Shown here piece after piece: positions 17,477-26,059 of a stretch of DNA of 64,000 bases. The position numbers and the translations under genes are program-made. This DNA is from Photobacterium lutimaris (GTDB lineage Bacteria > Pseudomonadota > Gammaproteobacteria > Enterobacterales > Vibrionaceae): contig NZ_PYMH01000011.1 of NCBI RefSeq assembly GCF_003025555.1, positions 111,021-175,020 of the forward strand, written 5' to 3'. A model generated the notes under the pieces. The model worked only from the letters and a program-made list of their open reading frames with translations. It was not told the origin of the DNA and made no database searches. Each line of letters opens with the position of its first letter. The first letter of the stretch is position 1.

Positions 17477-17881
17477 ATGACGACCGAAAAGACTTTCCCG
17501 CCCCATGGGCGTTTGATGACAAAGCTGACCGCCTTGGGACCTTATTTACGTCAGCCTCTGTCTTCAGAAGGGCATTTTTTCTTTGATTGCCTTTCAAGTT
17601 GCGTCAGTGCTAAAAAGGCGCCTGACGAGCGTGAGTTCTGGGGCTGGTGGTTCATCATTGAAGCCAATGATGAAGGGTTTGATTATCACTATGGCTTTGG
17701 TCGTTACGACGGTGCTGGCGAATGGGTGAAGGATCCGGTTCCGGCCAAACATGAGAAAGCCGTGCAGCAGACCTTAGAAGATTTCTATCCAAAATTGGAA
17801 GGTTTGTTGCAAAAAGAGTTTAAATTGACCTTATCGCCCTCAAAGGTCTTGAAAGAGCCTGAGCTTGGCAGTGTTGCCTAA
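17477..17881 (+). CDS. crl: Sigma-S-assisting factor Crl
   Basis: Crl binds the stress sigma factor RpoS and helps it join core RNA polymerase. The conserved core is present: TALGPYLRQP, FFFDCLSSCV and REFWGWWFIIEA. Three ATGs lie close together (17465, 17471, 17477); the third gives 134 residues, aligns best with the E. coli start and has GGAG six bases upstream. The gene lies between frsA and proB and ends before a terminator. Confidence 0.93.
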   Translation: MTTEKTFPPHGRLMTKLTALGPYLRQPLSSEGHFFFDCLSSCVSAKKAPDEREFWGWWFIIEANDEGFDYHYGFGRYDGAGEWVKDPVPAKHEKAVQQTLEDFYPKLEGLLQKEFKLTLSPSKVLKEPELGSVA

Positions 17882-17904
17882 TAATCCAAGCGGATCTTAA
17901 ATGA

Positions 17905-17934
17905 AGAAAAATGCGCCTAATTGGCGCATTTTTC
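17905..17934 (+). terminator. Terminator after crl
   Basis: Stem AAAAATGCGCC / GGCGCATTTTT with a small loop and T tail; it may work in both directions. Confidence 0.88.
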
Positions 17935-17995
17935 TTGTGATTTTTAAAGGGTGTTGATACAACATCATTCTACTTATTCTTTTTGTTTTATCCCC

Positions 17996-19186
17996 ATGGC
18001 AGAGACAAATATCCTAAATGTACAAAGCAAGGGCTTGGTAACCGTAGACGCGAAAAACGGGTCTCAAAACCAAGAGGTTAAGCACAGTTCACAGACTATC
18101 GTTGTCAAGCTGGGTACCAGCGTACTGACCGGTGGAACGCTAAAGCTGGATCGTGCTCATATGGTTGAACTGGTTCGTCAGTGCGCACAGCTGCGCCGTC
18201 AGGGCCACAAGGTCATTATCGTGACATCAGGCGCCATTGCCGCTGGCCGTGAACATTTAGGATACCCCGAACTGCCCAAAAACATGGCGAGCAAACAATT
18301 ATTGGCTGCTGTCGGCCAGAGCCGCTTGATCCAAGAGTGGGAAAGCCTGTTCGGTATCTATGGCCTGCATGTGGGGCAGATGCTACTGACCCGTGCGGAT
18401 CTCGATGATCGCGAGCGCTACCTCAATGCCCGCGATATGATTGTTGCCCTGCTGGACAACGGTATTATCCCGGTTGTGAACGAAAATGATGCCGTTGCCA
18501 CCACTGAAATCAAGGTCGGTGATAACGACAACCTGTCGGCATTGGTCGGTATCCTAGCGGGTGCCGATAAGCTATTGTTGCTTACCGATCAGCCTGGCCT
18601 GTTTACCGCTGATCCCCGCAACAACCCAGACGCCGAGCTGATCCGTGAAGTGCATACCATCGATGAAACCTTGCGCAAGATCGCTGGTGGCAGTGTCGGC
18701 GGCCTTGGTACCGGTGGTATGGCAACCAAGCTGCAGGCGGCCGATGTTGCACGTCGTGCGGGTATTGAAGTGATTATCGCTGCTGGTAGTCGTCCAGATG
18801 TGGTGGCGGATTTAGCCCAGGGCACATCAGTAGGTACGCGTTTCTTACCCCTTGAATCACCGTTGGAAAGCCGTAAGCGTTGGATTTTGGCTGGTCCTCC
18901 TCCTGCCGGAGATATCGTGATAGATCAAGGTGCAGCGGTGGCGGTGCAACAACGAGGAAGCAGTCTGCTGTCAAAAGGGATTGCCGAGGTGAAAGGCGAG
19001 TTTGAGCGCGGAGAAGTGGCTCGGATTTTCAATACCCAAGGCGAACTGCTTGCCCGCGGGATCAGCCGTTATTCTAGCAACGATTTGGCGAAAATTGCCG
19101 GTAAACACAGCCAGGATATTTATCAGGTGTTGGGTTATGAATATGGCCCGGTTGCTGTACACCGTGATGACTTGGTCGTCATCTAA
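17996..19186 (+). CDS. proB: Glutamate 5-kinase
   Basis: ProB phosphorylates glutamate, the first and feedback-inhibited step of proline synthesis. It shows the amino-acid kinase domain (VVKLGTSVLTGG, VTSGAIAAGREHLGYP, NENDAVAT, GDNDNLSA, GTGGMATKLQAA) and a C-terminal PUA domain (GSSLLSKGIAEVKGEF). From the ATG at 17996 the product is 396 residues, about 30 longer at the N-terminus than E. coli ProB; the extra part is polar and no ribosome site is visible before the ATG. No better start codon was found. proA follows after 26 bases. Confidence 0.94.
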   Translation: MAETNILNVQSKGLVTVDAKNGSQNQEVKHSSQTIVVKLGTSVLTGGTLKLDRAHMVELVRQCAQLRRQGHKVIIVTSGAIAAGREHLGYPELPKNMASKQLLAAVGQSRLIQEWESLFGIYGLHVGQMLLTRADLDDRERYLNARDMIVALLDNGIIPVVNENDAVATTEIKVGDNDNLSALVGILAGADKLLLLTDQPGLFTADPRNNPDAELIREVHTIDETLRKIAGGSVGGLGTGGMATKLQAADVARRAGIEVIIAAGSRPDVVADLAQGTSVGTRFLPLESPLESRKRWILAGPPPAGDIVIDQGAAVAVQQRGSSLLSKGIAEVKGEFERGEVARIFNTQGELLARGISRYSSNDLAKIAGKHSQDIYQVLGYEYGPVAVHRDDLVVI

Positions 19187-19212
19187 CACGTATTGAACCG
19201 TAAGGGAAAAAC

Positions 19213-20469
19213 ATGAACCTTGAACTGATGGGCCAAGCGGCGCAACAGGCTGCTTTTGAACTCGCAACGGCAGCAACGAAACAGAAAAATCGCGCATTGG
19301 CAGTGATTGCCGATGAGTTAGAAGCAAACCAAGACGTTATTTTGGCTGCAAATGCCAAAGATATTGCGGCTGCAAAAGAAGCCGGTATGACCGACGCACT
19401 CGTCGATCGCCTGCTACTTAATGCCGAGCGTTTGGCCGGTATTGCTAACGATGTCCGCAATGTGATCAGCCTCAATGATCCCGTGGGATCGGAGCTCGAC
19501 AGCAAAGTACTGGAAAACGGCATGCGCCTGAGTCGCCGTCGTGTCCCACTGGGTGTGGTGGGTGTGATTTATGAAGCTCGCCCGAATGTGACTATCGATA
19601 TTGCTGCCCTGTGCCTGAAAACCGGTAACGCCAGTATCCTTCGTGGTGGCCGCGAGACGTTCCACTCCAATATGGAGTTGGTTAAAGTGATCCAGGTTGC
19701 CCTTGAGAAAACTGGGCTGCCAAAGGCGTCGGTACAGTACATTGAAAAACCTGATCGTGAGCTGGTTTCCCAACTTCTTAAAATGGATCAGTATGTCGAT
19801 ATGATCATCCCTCGCGGTGGTGCTGGCCTGCACAAAATGTGTAAGGAAAACAGTACCATCCCGGTAATCATCGGTGGTTTCGGTATCAGCCATGTCTATG
19901 TTGATGCCTCAGCTGATCTCTCGCGCACGCTAGATGTGGTGGAAAATGCCAAGGTACAGCGGCCGTCGGCCTGTAATGCCCTTGATACCCTACTGGTCCA
20001 TGAGAAAGTCGCAGAGGCTTTCTTGCCTCGCCTGACCGAGCGCTTGAATGCGAGTAATGTTGACCTCGTTGCTGACGAGAATGCCTACGAGCTGCTTGAA
20101 GGCAAAGCGGCAAGCCTGCGCCGTGTCGCCGAAGGTGATTACGACACCGAATGGTTGAGCTTCACCTTGGGGATCAAAATCGTAAAAGATGTGGATGAAG
20201 CCATTGCCCACATGCGCAAACACAACGCCAGTCATTCCGATGCCATCATGACCAACGACCTATTAGCGGCAGAGCGCTTCGTTAATGCCGCAGGTTCAGC
20301 TGCGGTCTACGTCAATGCATCGACCCGCTTTACCGATGGTGCGCAGTTTGGTCTCGGCGCGGAAGTTGCCGTGTCGACCCAGAAGCTGCATGCCCGTGGT
20401 CCGATGGGGCTGGAAGAGTTAACAAGCTACAAGTGGGTGGGGATCGCTGACTACCTCCCACGAGCATAA
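19213..20469 (+). CDS. proA: Gamma-glutamyl phosphate reductase
   Basis: ProA reduces gamma-glutamyl phosphate with NADPH to glutamate semialdehyde in proline synthesis. The 418-residue protein has the aldehyde-dehydrogenase-like fold with the catalytic cysteine in QRPSACNALDTLL, and family motifs GVIYEARPNVT and ILRGGRE. It is co-transcribed with proB (26-base gap, AAGGG ribosome site). Confidence 0.96.
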   Translation: MNLELMGQAAQQAAFELATAATKQKNRALAVIADELEANQDVILAANAKDIAAAKEAGMTDALVDRLLLNAERLAGIANDVRNVISLNDPVGSELDSKVLENGMRLSRRRVPLGVVGVIYEARPNVTIDIAALCLKTGNASILRGGRETFHSNMELVKVIQVALEKTGLPKASVQYIEKPDRELVSQLLKMDQYVDMIIPRGGAGLHKMCKENSTIPVIIGGFGISHVYVDASADLSRTLDVVENAKVQRPSACNALDTLLVHEKVAEAFLPRLTERLNASNVDLVADENAYELLEGKAASLRRVAEGDYDTEWLSFTLGIKIVKDVDEAIAHMRKHNASHSDAIMTNDLLAAERFVNAAGSAAVYVNASTRFTDGAQFGLGAEVAVSTQKLHARGPMGLEELTSYKWVGIADYLPRA

Positions 20470-20620
20470 CCAGTGAGGCCGTCGGCAAACTAGCTATAAC
20501 GTCATCTCAAGTGCTCATTTACGTCCGTAAACTTCGCGCTTCGTCTTTGTGCTTACAGCAACGGACATAGATAAAACAATAAGCAGTATTAGCAAAGTGC
20601 TTGTAATAGAAGAATATATA

Positions 20621-20650
20621 AACGAGAGCTTGATGCTCTCGTTTTTTTAT
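20621..20650. terminator. Terminator between proA and the DUF2897 gene
   Basis: Stem AACGAGAGC / GCTCTCGTT with a 5-base loop and seven or more T on the plus strand; weaker T-run on the minus strand. It lies between two convergent genes and probably serves both. Confidence 0.82.
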
Positions 20651-20874
20651 GTGTGTTTTTTGAGGTTTTTTAAATCTTGGTTTTTATCGTTGGCGGTTTG
20701 TTTCTCGATTAGCTCATCGAGTTCTTGCTCGCGCCGGCTTTTATCGTACATGTATTTGACTTTGTCCTTGTGGCCAAATTTCATGTTAGCGGTGTATTTC
20801 AGCGCCGCAATGTTACCGACCACCACGCTAACGACAATGATGCTGATAACCCACGGGTTAAGTAGCCATTCCAT
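20647..20874 (-). CDS. DUF2897 family small membrane protein
   Basis: A 75-residue protein with one N-terminal membrane helix (WVISIIVVSVVVGNIAAL) and a long charged, probably coiled tail (DKSRREQELDELIEKQ). The family is common in Vibrionaceae; its role is unknown. The ribosome site GAGGTG lies immediately before the ATG and overlaps the stop codon of a vanY-like coding remnant (20875-20985), so this gene was once the second gene of a vanY-like operon. Confidence 0.82.
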   Translation of the reverse strand: MEWLLNPWVISIIVVSVVVGNIAALKYTANMKFGHKDKVKYMYDKSRREQELDELIEKQTANDKNQDLKNLKKHT

Positions 20875-20985
20875 TTACACCTCACAGATAGTCTCTATGT
20901 ATCTATTATAGAGACTATCAAGGTTTTTCAGTATGTGCGACCTTCCCGCAAGCTCATATTGTCTAAGTGTGCGCTTGAGCCGCTC
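20868..20985 (-). repeat. Direct repeat copy A (vanY 3' end plus DUF2897 start)
   Basis: About 115 bases match 23771-23889 in the same orientation with roughly 16 substitutions by eye and no obvious gaps over most of the length. The two copies bracket the amidohydrolase and LysR genes. Confidence 0.85.
20875..20985 (-). pseudogene. Remnant of the C-terminal part of a vanY-like gene
   Basis: On the minus strand this stretch reads in frame as the last ~35 codons of the M15 peptidase encoded at 23778-24488: it gives LKRTLRQYELAGRSHIL followed by KNLDSLYNRYIETICEV and TAA, against LLKCTLSQSELAGKPHIL and ENLDRLYSRYIENICEV in the intact gene. There is no start or catalytic domain. Most differences keep similar residues, so it comes from a diverged but once functional copy. 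Confidence 0.85.
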
Positions 20986-21000
20986 ACGCTAACGCAATCT

Positions 21001-22680
21001 CTACAGGGTAAATACCGTGTTTCCGTCCTTGATGGTTTCCAACACCTTGATATCTTTGATCACCATCGGATCAACATCCAGTGGATTGGCTTCCAAGATC
21101 ACAAGATCTGCACGCTTGCCGACTTCAACGGTGCCTTTTTCTGCGTCTTCAAAATTCTGGTAAGCCGCGTGGATAGTGACGGCCTCCAGCGCCTGGTAAG
21201 GACTGATCTTGTGCCATTCCCCCAATGTTTCTCCGCTGCGGGTGATACGGTTAACCGCGGTCCACATGTTGCGCATCTGGTCCGGGTAAACAACAGGGGC
21301 ATCCATGTGGATGGTAAACTTCAGGCCGTACTCGTTCGCCCAGCCCATAGGTGAGATGTTCGATGCACGCCAGGGACCCAATACCGATTTTTTGTGGTAG
21401 TCGCCCCAGAAATAAGTGTGTGCTGGGAAGAAAGACGCCATCATGTTGGCTTCTACCATGCGCTGAATCTGGTCGAGGCGAGCTGTTTGGCCGTGAATGA
21501 TCGTGGTGCGGTGATCGCGCTCGCCATACTTCTTGTTGGCTTTTTCAACGGCGTTGATCAGCTGATCGGCTGCCGCATCGCCGTTGGCGTGGCTGATCAG
21601 TTGCGCGTTGTGTTTAAACGCGATGTCCACGAAGTGGTTCATTTCTTCCTGGTTCAGTACCGGATAGCCATGGTAGTGGTATGCGTGGCTGTGGGGCACT
21701 TCGAAATACGGCGTCGACAGGTAAGCCGTTTTACCCTGTGGTGAACCGTCACCGGTGATCTTCATACCGGCAAATTTGAAGTTGTTGTGGTATTTACCCA
21801 GTGCTGGCATATCGTTGATGATGCCCTCGAAATCCGTCCACTTGGCATAGCTCAACAGGTCAATCTTCAGCAGGTTGTTATCGGCCATCTGCTTCATACT
21901 ACGCATGGTGTGCGCCATCGCCAGGCCTTCCTGGGCAGTTGTCACACCGTAGCTCATGAACATGTCTTGTACCTTGGCCAGGTTAACGACTAGCTCTTGA
22001 GGCGAGATATTCAGATGGGGGAACATGGCATAGGTCGCCGACTCTTCGATCAGGCCGGTTAGTTCGCCTTCCTTAGTCTTATGGATCACACCGCCGGCAG
22101 GGGCTGGCGTATCCTTGTTGTAGCCGATAACGTCCAGGCCTTTTGAGTTACATACTGCTAAGTGGCCAGAGATATGCACTAGGCACAGGGCGAAATCACC
22201 AGAGATATCATCCAGTTCCCAACGGGTCGGGTGGCGTTGTTCAACCAGCTCAGTATTATCGTAACCGAAAGCAAAGTGCAGCCTGTCTTTGTCGAGGCCT
22301 GGTTGTGCCAAATATTCCGCAATCATTGTTTGGATTGCCGGAAGCGAGTCACTGTTACCCAGAGGTGAAGGGTAAACAAACGGTGAGTTGATCAATGGCA
22401 GGTATTGAGAGAAGTGGCCGTGAGAGTCGATAAAACCAGGGGTCATGGTTTTACCGCCTAGGTCACGAACTTCAGTGTTGCTGCCTTGCTCTTTCAGAAC
22501 GTCAGCGTTGCTGCCAACGGCGATGATTTTGCTGTTTTTGATTGCAACAGCCTGAGCGCGGTCGGCCTCACCGGTTACAGTGACAATATCCCCATTGGTA
22601 AAGATCAGATCTGCGTTGGCCAGTGCCGAACCAGATGCTGCAGCCAGGGCGATGACCAGTATAGACTTAGAGAGTTTCAT
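21001..22680 (-). CDS. Periplasmic amidohydrolase family 3 protein (YtcJ/NfdA-like)
   Basis: A 559-residue secreted metal-dependent hydrolase. A signal peptide (MKLSKSILVIALAAASGSALA) is followed by the amidohydrolase-3 layout: first metal motif DSHGHFSQ, a later HANGD with metal-binding His, and the C-terminal KRADLVILEANPL strand. Relatives act on N-substituted formamides or other amides, but the substrate here cannot be inferred. The start at 22680 is preferred over the upstream frame to 22728 because of the signal peptide. It is divergent from a LysR gene and lies inside the 2.8-kb segment bracketed by direct repeats. Confidence 0.87.
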   Translation of the reverse strand: MKLSKSILVIALAAASGSALANADLIFTNGDIVTVTGEADRAQAVAIKNSKIIAVGSNADVLKEQGSNTEVRDLGGKTMTPGFIDSHGHFSQYLPLINSPFVYPSPLGNSDSLPAIQTMIAEYLAQPGLDKDRLHFAFGYDNTELVEQRHPTRWELDDISGDFALCLVHISGHLAVCNSKGLDVIGYNKDTPAPAGGVIHKTKEGELTGLIEESATYAMFPHLNISPQELVVNLAKVQDMFMSYGVTTAQEGLAMAHTMRSMKQMADNNLLKIDLLSYAKWTDFEGIINDMPALGKYHNNFKFAGMKITGDGSPQGKTAYLSTPYFEVPHSHAYHYHGYPVLNQEEMNHFVDIAFKHNAQLISHANGDAAADQLINAVEKANKKYGERDHRTTIIHGQTARLDQIQRMVEANMMASFFPAHTYFWGDYHKKSVLGPWRASNISPMGWANEYGLKFTIHMDAPVVYPDQMRNMWTAVNRITRSGETLGEWHKISPYQALEAVTIHAAYQNFEDAEKGTVEVGKRADLVILEANPLDVDPMVIKDIKVLETIKDGNTVFTL

Positions 22681-22801
22681 ACTTTTATCCAGTTGGAAGA
22701 AGACAAATAACATAAATGACACCCCCATTATCGGTTAGAATATTTAACAATAAAAATCACTTTTGGACGGGGTTTCCATCCCAAATTAACAAGGAAGTGT
22801 G
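22681..22801. promoter_or_regulatory. Divergent promoter region, amidohydrolase / LysR
   Basis: 121 bases separate the two divergent starts. This is the usual place for a LysR operator, but no single T-N11-A site stands out. The lysR ribosome site AAGGA is clear. Confidence 0.5.
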
Positions 22802-23692
22802 ATGCATACCTTGGAACAACTGGTGAGCTTTGTCGCCGTTTATGAAGCTGGCTCTTACAGTGCCGCCGCCAAAGCGGTTCAAAAATCGCGGGCCACCGTG
22901 CGCGAGCAGGTGATTAGCTATGAGGATGGTTTGGGTTTTCCGCTTTTTACCATCGATGGGCGCAAAGCCCGGCCTACCCCGCAGGCCGATGCGCTATATC
23001 TCCGGGCCAAACTGTTGATCAGGCAAAGTGAAGAGCTGGAATCATTCAGCCAGGCATTTTTCAGTTCGGAGGTGTTAAGCCTTACCCTGTATCATGATGC
23101 GGCAGTCCCCCCGGAATTATTGGTGTTTCTCGAGAAGCAGATGCGGCGTGCCTATCCCCAGGTGTCGTTGAATTGGCTGCACCGCAACCGTGAAGAGGCG
23201 TTTGAGGGGATATTGCGTGATACTGGCCAGCTGGCGATTTTGCAGCACCAGAGATCAGTGCACCCTGAGCGGGAGATCAATTTTGCCTCGTTGGGAAACC
23301 TGGCACTTTCAATTTATGTCGGCCCTGACTCCCCCTTGTTGGAAAAACCATCAGCCAGTTTGCGCGAGGTGCAACTTTATACCCAGTATGTGAGCGAAAA
23401 TGATATCAATGCGGGCCACTCCCTGGCCAAGCTGGCACCGAAGTACCATGTGGTCAGCAATGTGGATGTGATGTGCCAGATGATATCCTGCAATGGTTGG
23501 GGGCTGTTGCCGGATAAAGTCGCTGAACCCTACGTAAAGCTCAAGCTGTTACAGAAGCTCGATGTCGATGTTATGGTCAACCCTATTAATACCGGGCTAA
23601 CGCTGTTCTTCCGCCAGGGGGCGGAGCTAAAAGAGGAGCAGGCGTTTATTATGCGCTGTTGTCGCTATTATGCGGTTGGGCATTTGGGCTGA
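22802..23692 (+). CDS. LysR-type transcriptional regulator
   Basis: A 296-residue regulator with an N-terminal winged helix-turn-helix (LVSFVAVYEAGSYSAAAKAVQKSRATVREQ pattern, residues 6-36) and a ligand-sensing domain. The ATG at 22802 has AAGGA at six bases; a GTG one codon earlier is possible. The divergent arrangement suggests that it controls the amidohydrolase, perhaps in response to its substrate. Confidence 0.88.
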   Translation: MHTLEQLVSFVAVYEAGSYSAAAKAVQKSRATVREQVISYEDGLGFPLFTIDGRKARPTPQADALYLRAKLLIRQSEELESFSQAFFSSEVLSLTLYHDAAVPPELLVFLEKQMRRAYPQVSLNWLHRNREEAFEGILRDTGQLAILQHQRSVHPEREINFASLGNLALSIYVGPDSPLLEKPSASLREVQLYTQYVSENDINAGHSLAKLAPKYHVVSNVDVMCQMISCNGWGLLPDKVAEPYVKLKLLQKLDVDVMVNPINTGLTLFFRQGAELKEEQAFIMRCCRYYAVGHLG

Positions 23693-23770
23693 GCAGCGAT
23701 TATGCCTGCGAGGCTATTTCCTGCGATGCTGCCGCCGCAGGCGCTTCCCTTGCTTGGCTTTGTTGCCACT

Positions 23771-23889
23771 ATTCCATTTACACTTCACAGATATTCTCGA
23801 TGTACCTACTGTAGAGTCTATCAAGGTTTTCCAGTATGTGCGGCTTTCCGGCAAGCTCCGATTGGCTCAGTGTGCACTTGAGCAGGTCC
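23771..23889 (-). repeat. Direct repeat copy B (vanY 3' end plus broken DUF2897 start)
   Basis: This copy contains the true end of the vanY-like gene. Just after the TAA the DUF2897 start is retained as ATG GAA and then a stop (TAG), so the second gene is cut off at its third codon. Beyond that point the sequence no longer matches copy A, which marks one breakpoint of the inserted segment. Confidence 0.85.
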
Positions 23890-24488
23890 GGCGTGAGTTG
23901 TGAAAGTAAATACCGGCTAACCGGAAAGTAGCTGATATGCCAAGGCTCGCACGCGACGCCACCGCGATCGTCGGCATAGGGAAGATAGAAACCGAAAGCG
24001 GCCATATTGGCGGTTAGCCATTGGCTGAACTCAGCTTGGTGACCACCGCAGGCATACTCCCAAGGTTCGAGCTGTAGCGGTTCACCTTCGGGTAGGCAAT
24101 TTGCCGCGTACACATCGATATCGGTACCCCAGTGGTGGCGGCTCGCGCCGGGCAGGGCTGACCAGCGCATAATGGCGTGGATTTTCTCCAGTTCACTGAG
24201 GTTGGCAGGATCAAGCGGTTGGCTATTGCTGTCAAGTATCGGTCGCATGCCGGAGAACTTGCTGTTCCAAATCAGTAACTGGCGATCAAAAGGGCGAAAG
24301 GCACTGGCAAGCTGAAGATCAAAACCTGCTTGATTGGCCGCTTCCTTTAGTGCCTGAAAGGCCGGGAGCATTTGCTGGTGGACAAAAGGGTGTCCACCGG
24401 CAGGGTTGAGCGAGACCAGGTGGCTGGTCTCTTGCCCGGTAAGTTGCCCGGCGGTATGCTGCCGGGCTTTGCTTGGGTGGTTAACCAT
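23778..24488 (-). CDS. M15 family D-alanyl-D-alanine carboxypeptidase (VanY-like)
   Basis: A 236-residue protein of the LAS metallopeptidase group that trims peptidoglycan stem peptides. Motifs are SAFRPFDRQ, the zinc site SRHHWGTDIDVY, and EPWHISYFP with the catalytic Glu and third zinc ligand. No signal peptide is visible in the chosen frame, which is unusual for a wall enzyme and leaves the start or location open. The ATG overlaps the dapE stop by one base (TAATG), so translation is coupled to dapE, whose product feeds peptidoglycan precursor synthesis. Confidence 0.87.
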   Translation of the reverse strand: MVNHPSKARQHTAGQLTGQETSHLVSLNPAGGHPFVHQQMLPAFQALKEAANQAGFDLQLASAFRPFDRQLLIWNSKFSGMRPILDSNSQPLDPANLSELEKIHAIMRWSALPGASRHHWGTDIDVYAANCLPEGEPLQLEPWEYACGGHQAEFSQWLTANMAAFGFYLPYADDRGGVACEPWHISYFPVSRYLLSQLTPDLLKCTLSQSELAGKPHILENLDRLYSRYIENICEV

Positions 24489-25618
24489 TAAAGGGCTTTT
24501 TCCATCACTTTTTGGTACATGTCGGTGAGTTTTTCCAGATCGGCCACCTTCACACATTCATTCACTTTGTGGATGGTTGCATTGACCGGGCCTAGCTCGA
24601 TAACCTGTGCACCGGTACGGGCAATGAAGCGGCCGTCAGAGGTGCCGCCAGTGGTCAGCAGCTCTGGTTTTTTGTGGTTCACCTCTTCAATCGCTTTGAC
24701 CACCGCGTCGAGCAGCGTGCCTTCGTCGGTGAGGAAGGGGTGACCGCTGAAGGTCCAAGCCAGATCGTAGTCAAGCCCGTGGGCATCAAGCACAGAGTGA
24801 ACCTTGCGTTTGATATCATCGACAGTCAACTCGGTACTGAACCGGAAGTTGAACTGAACATGGAACTCACCCGGGATCACATTCGACGCGCCGGTCCCAG
24901 CAGACAAGTTGGCGATTTGGAAGCTGGTCGGTGGAAAGTAGGCGTTACCGTTGTCCCATGTAGTGGCTGCGAGCTCGGCCAGTGCCGGCATAGCACGGTG
25001 AACCGGGTTATCGGCAAGGTGTGGGTAGGCGACATGCCCTTGGGTGCCTTTGATATTGATATCACCGGTGATTGAGCCCCTGCGGCCGTTCTTTACCACA
25101 TCACCCACGGCATGGGTGCTTGATGGCTCGCCGACAATGCACATATCGATTTTCTCATTACGGGCTTCCAGGGTATCAATGACACGGGTGGTACCGTTGA
25201 TGAACGGGCCTTCTTCATCTGACGTGATCAGTAGGGCGATAGAGCCTTTGTGATCGGGATTCTCAGCTAAGAAGCGTTCGATAGCCACAATCATACAGGC
25301 CAATGACCCTTTCATATCTGCAGCTCCTCGACCATGAAGGTAGCCATCAATGATGGTCGGCTCGAAAGGCGCAGTATGCCATTTGTCGCGGTTGCCCGCT
25401 GGGACCACATCGGTATGGCCAGCAAAGACAAACAGTGGGGCTTCCGTGCCGCGGCGAGCCCAAAGGTTGGTGGTATCTTCGAACACCATGGTTTCGATCT
25501 TGAAGCCGAGTTTTTCCAGACGTTCAATCATCACGTCCTGGCAGCCAGCATCTTCAGGGGTCACTGACTGGCGGCTGATAAAATCTTTCGCCAGGGCGAG
25601 AACCGGGCTATCTGACAT
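24488..25618 (-). CDS. dapE: Succinyl-diaminopimelate desuccinylase
   Basis: DapE makes LL-diaminopimelate for lysine and peptidoglycan. The 376-residue M20 peptidase-fold protein has the metal motifs FAGHTDVVPAG and GRGAADMKGS, the catalytic SDEEGP and the late TGGTSDGRF. It lies 14 bases after the yffB-like gene, as in E. coli, and overlaps the vanY-like gene. Confidence 0.96.
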   Translation of the reverse strand: MSDSPVLALAKDFISRQSVTPEDAGCQDVMIERLEKLGFKIETMVFEDTTNLWARRGTEAPLFVFAGHTDVVPAGNRDKWHTAPFEPTIIDGYLHGRGAADMKGSLACMIVAIERFLAENPDHKGSIALLITSDEEGPFINGTTRVIDTLEARNEKIDMCIVGEPSSTHAVGDVVKNGRRGSITGDINIKGTQGHVAYPHLADNPVHRAMPALAELAATTWDNGNAYFPPTSFQIANLSAGTGASNVIPGEFHVQFNFRFSTELTVDDIKRKVHSVLDAHGLDYDLAWTFSGHPFLTDEGTLLDAVVKAIEEVNHKKPELLTTGGTSDGRFIARTGAQVIELGPVNATIHKVNECVKVADLEKLTDMYQKVMEKAL

Positions 25619-25632
25619 CCTTGTATCCTTCC

Positions 25633-25986
25633 TTAATTCGTTTGGAAAATTTCTTGGTACTGGGCAGGCTTGAAGCCTAAGTGGTAGCCGTTGTTGTGAA
25701 CCAACAGCGGGCGTTTGATCATGGCTGGATATTCCAGCATCAATTCAATGGCAGTTTGCTGGTTAAGGCCGGCTTTTTGTTCGTCGCTTAGCTGGCGGTA
25801 GGTCGTACCACGCTTGTTGACCATGGCTTCCCAGCCTAGCTCTGCCTCAAACTGTTCTAGCATGCCACGGTCTAGGCCGTCGACACGGTAGTCATGGAAG
25901 GTGAATGCAACATTTTCGGCTTCTAGCCACTTTTTCATTTTCTTGATGGTGTCGCAGTTCTTGATGCCGTAAGCAATTGTGTTCAT
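25633..25986 (-). CDS. ArsC/Spx family thioredoxin-fold protein (YffB-like)
   Basis: A 117-residue protein of the arsenate-reductase-like family with a single N-terminal cysteine in YGIKNCDTIKKM and the conserved RPLLV strand near the C-terminus. It matches E. coli YffB, which also precedes dapE; its substrate is not established and arsenate reduction should not be assumed. The ATG at 25986 is used; the frame is open upstream without similarity. Confidence 0.88.
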   Translation of the reverse strand: MNTIAYGIKNCDTIKKMKKWLEAENVAFTFHDYRVDGLDRGMLEQFEAELGWEAMVNKRGTTYRQLSDEQKAGLNQQTAIELMLEYPAMIKRPLLVHNNGYHLGFKPAQYQEIFQTN

Positions 25987-26059
25987 ATTTATTTGGGCTG
26001 ACTTATTTTGTGAACTTGGTCTCCCTTTATAGCGGGAATAGACGGGGGGTGCAACGGCT

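Noticed and set aside
20549..20911. 120-codon plus-strand frame after proA
   Set aside because: It runs through a terminator and antisense to the DUF2897 gene and the vanY remnant; no ribosome site.
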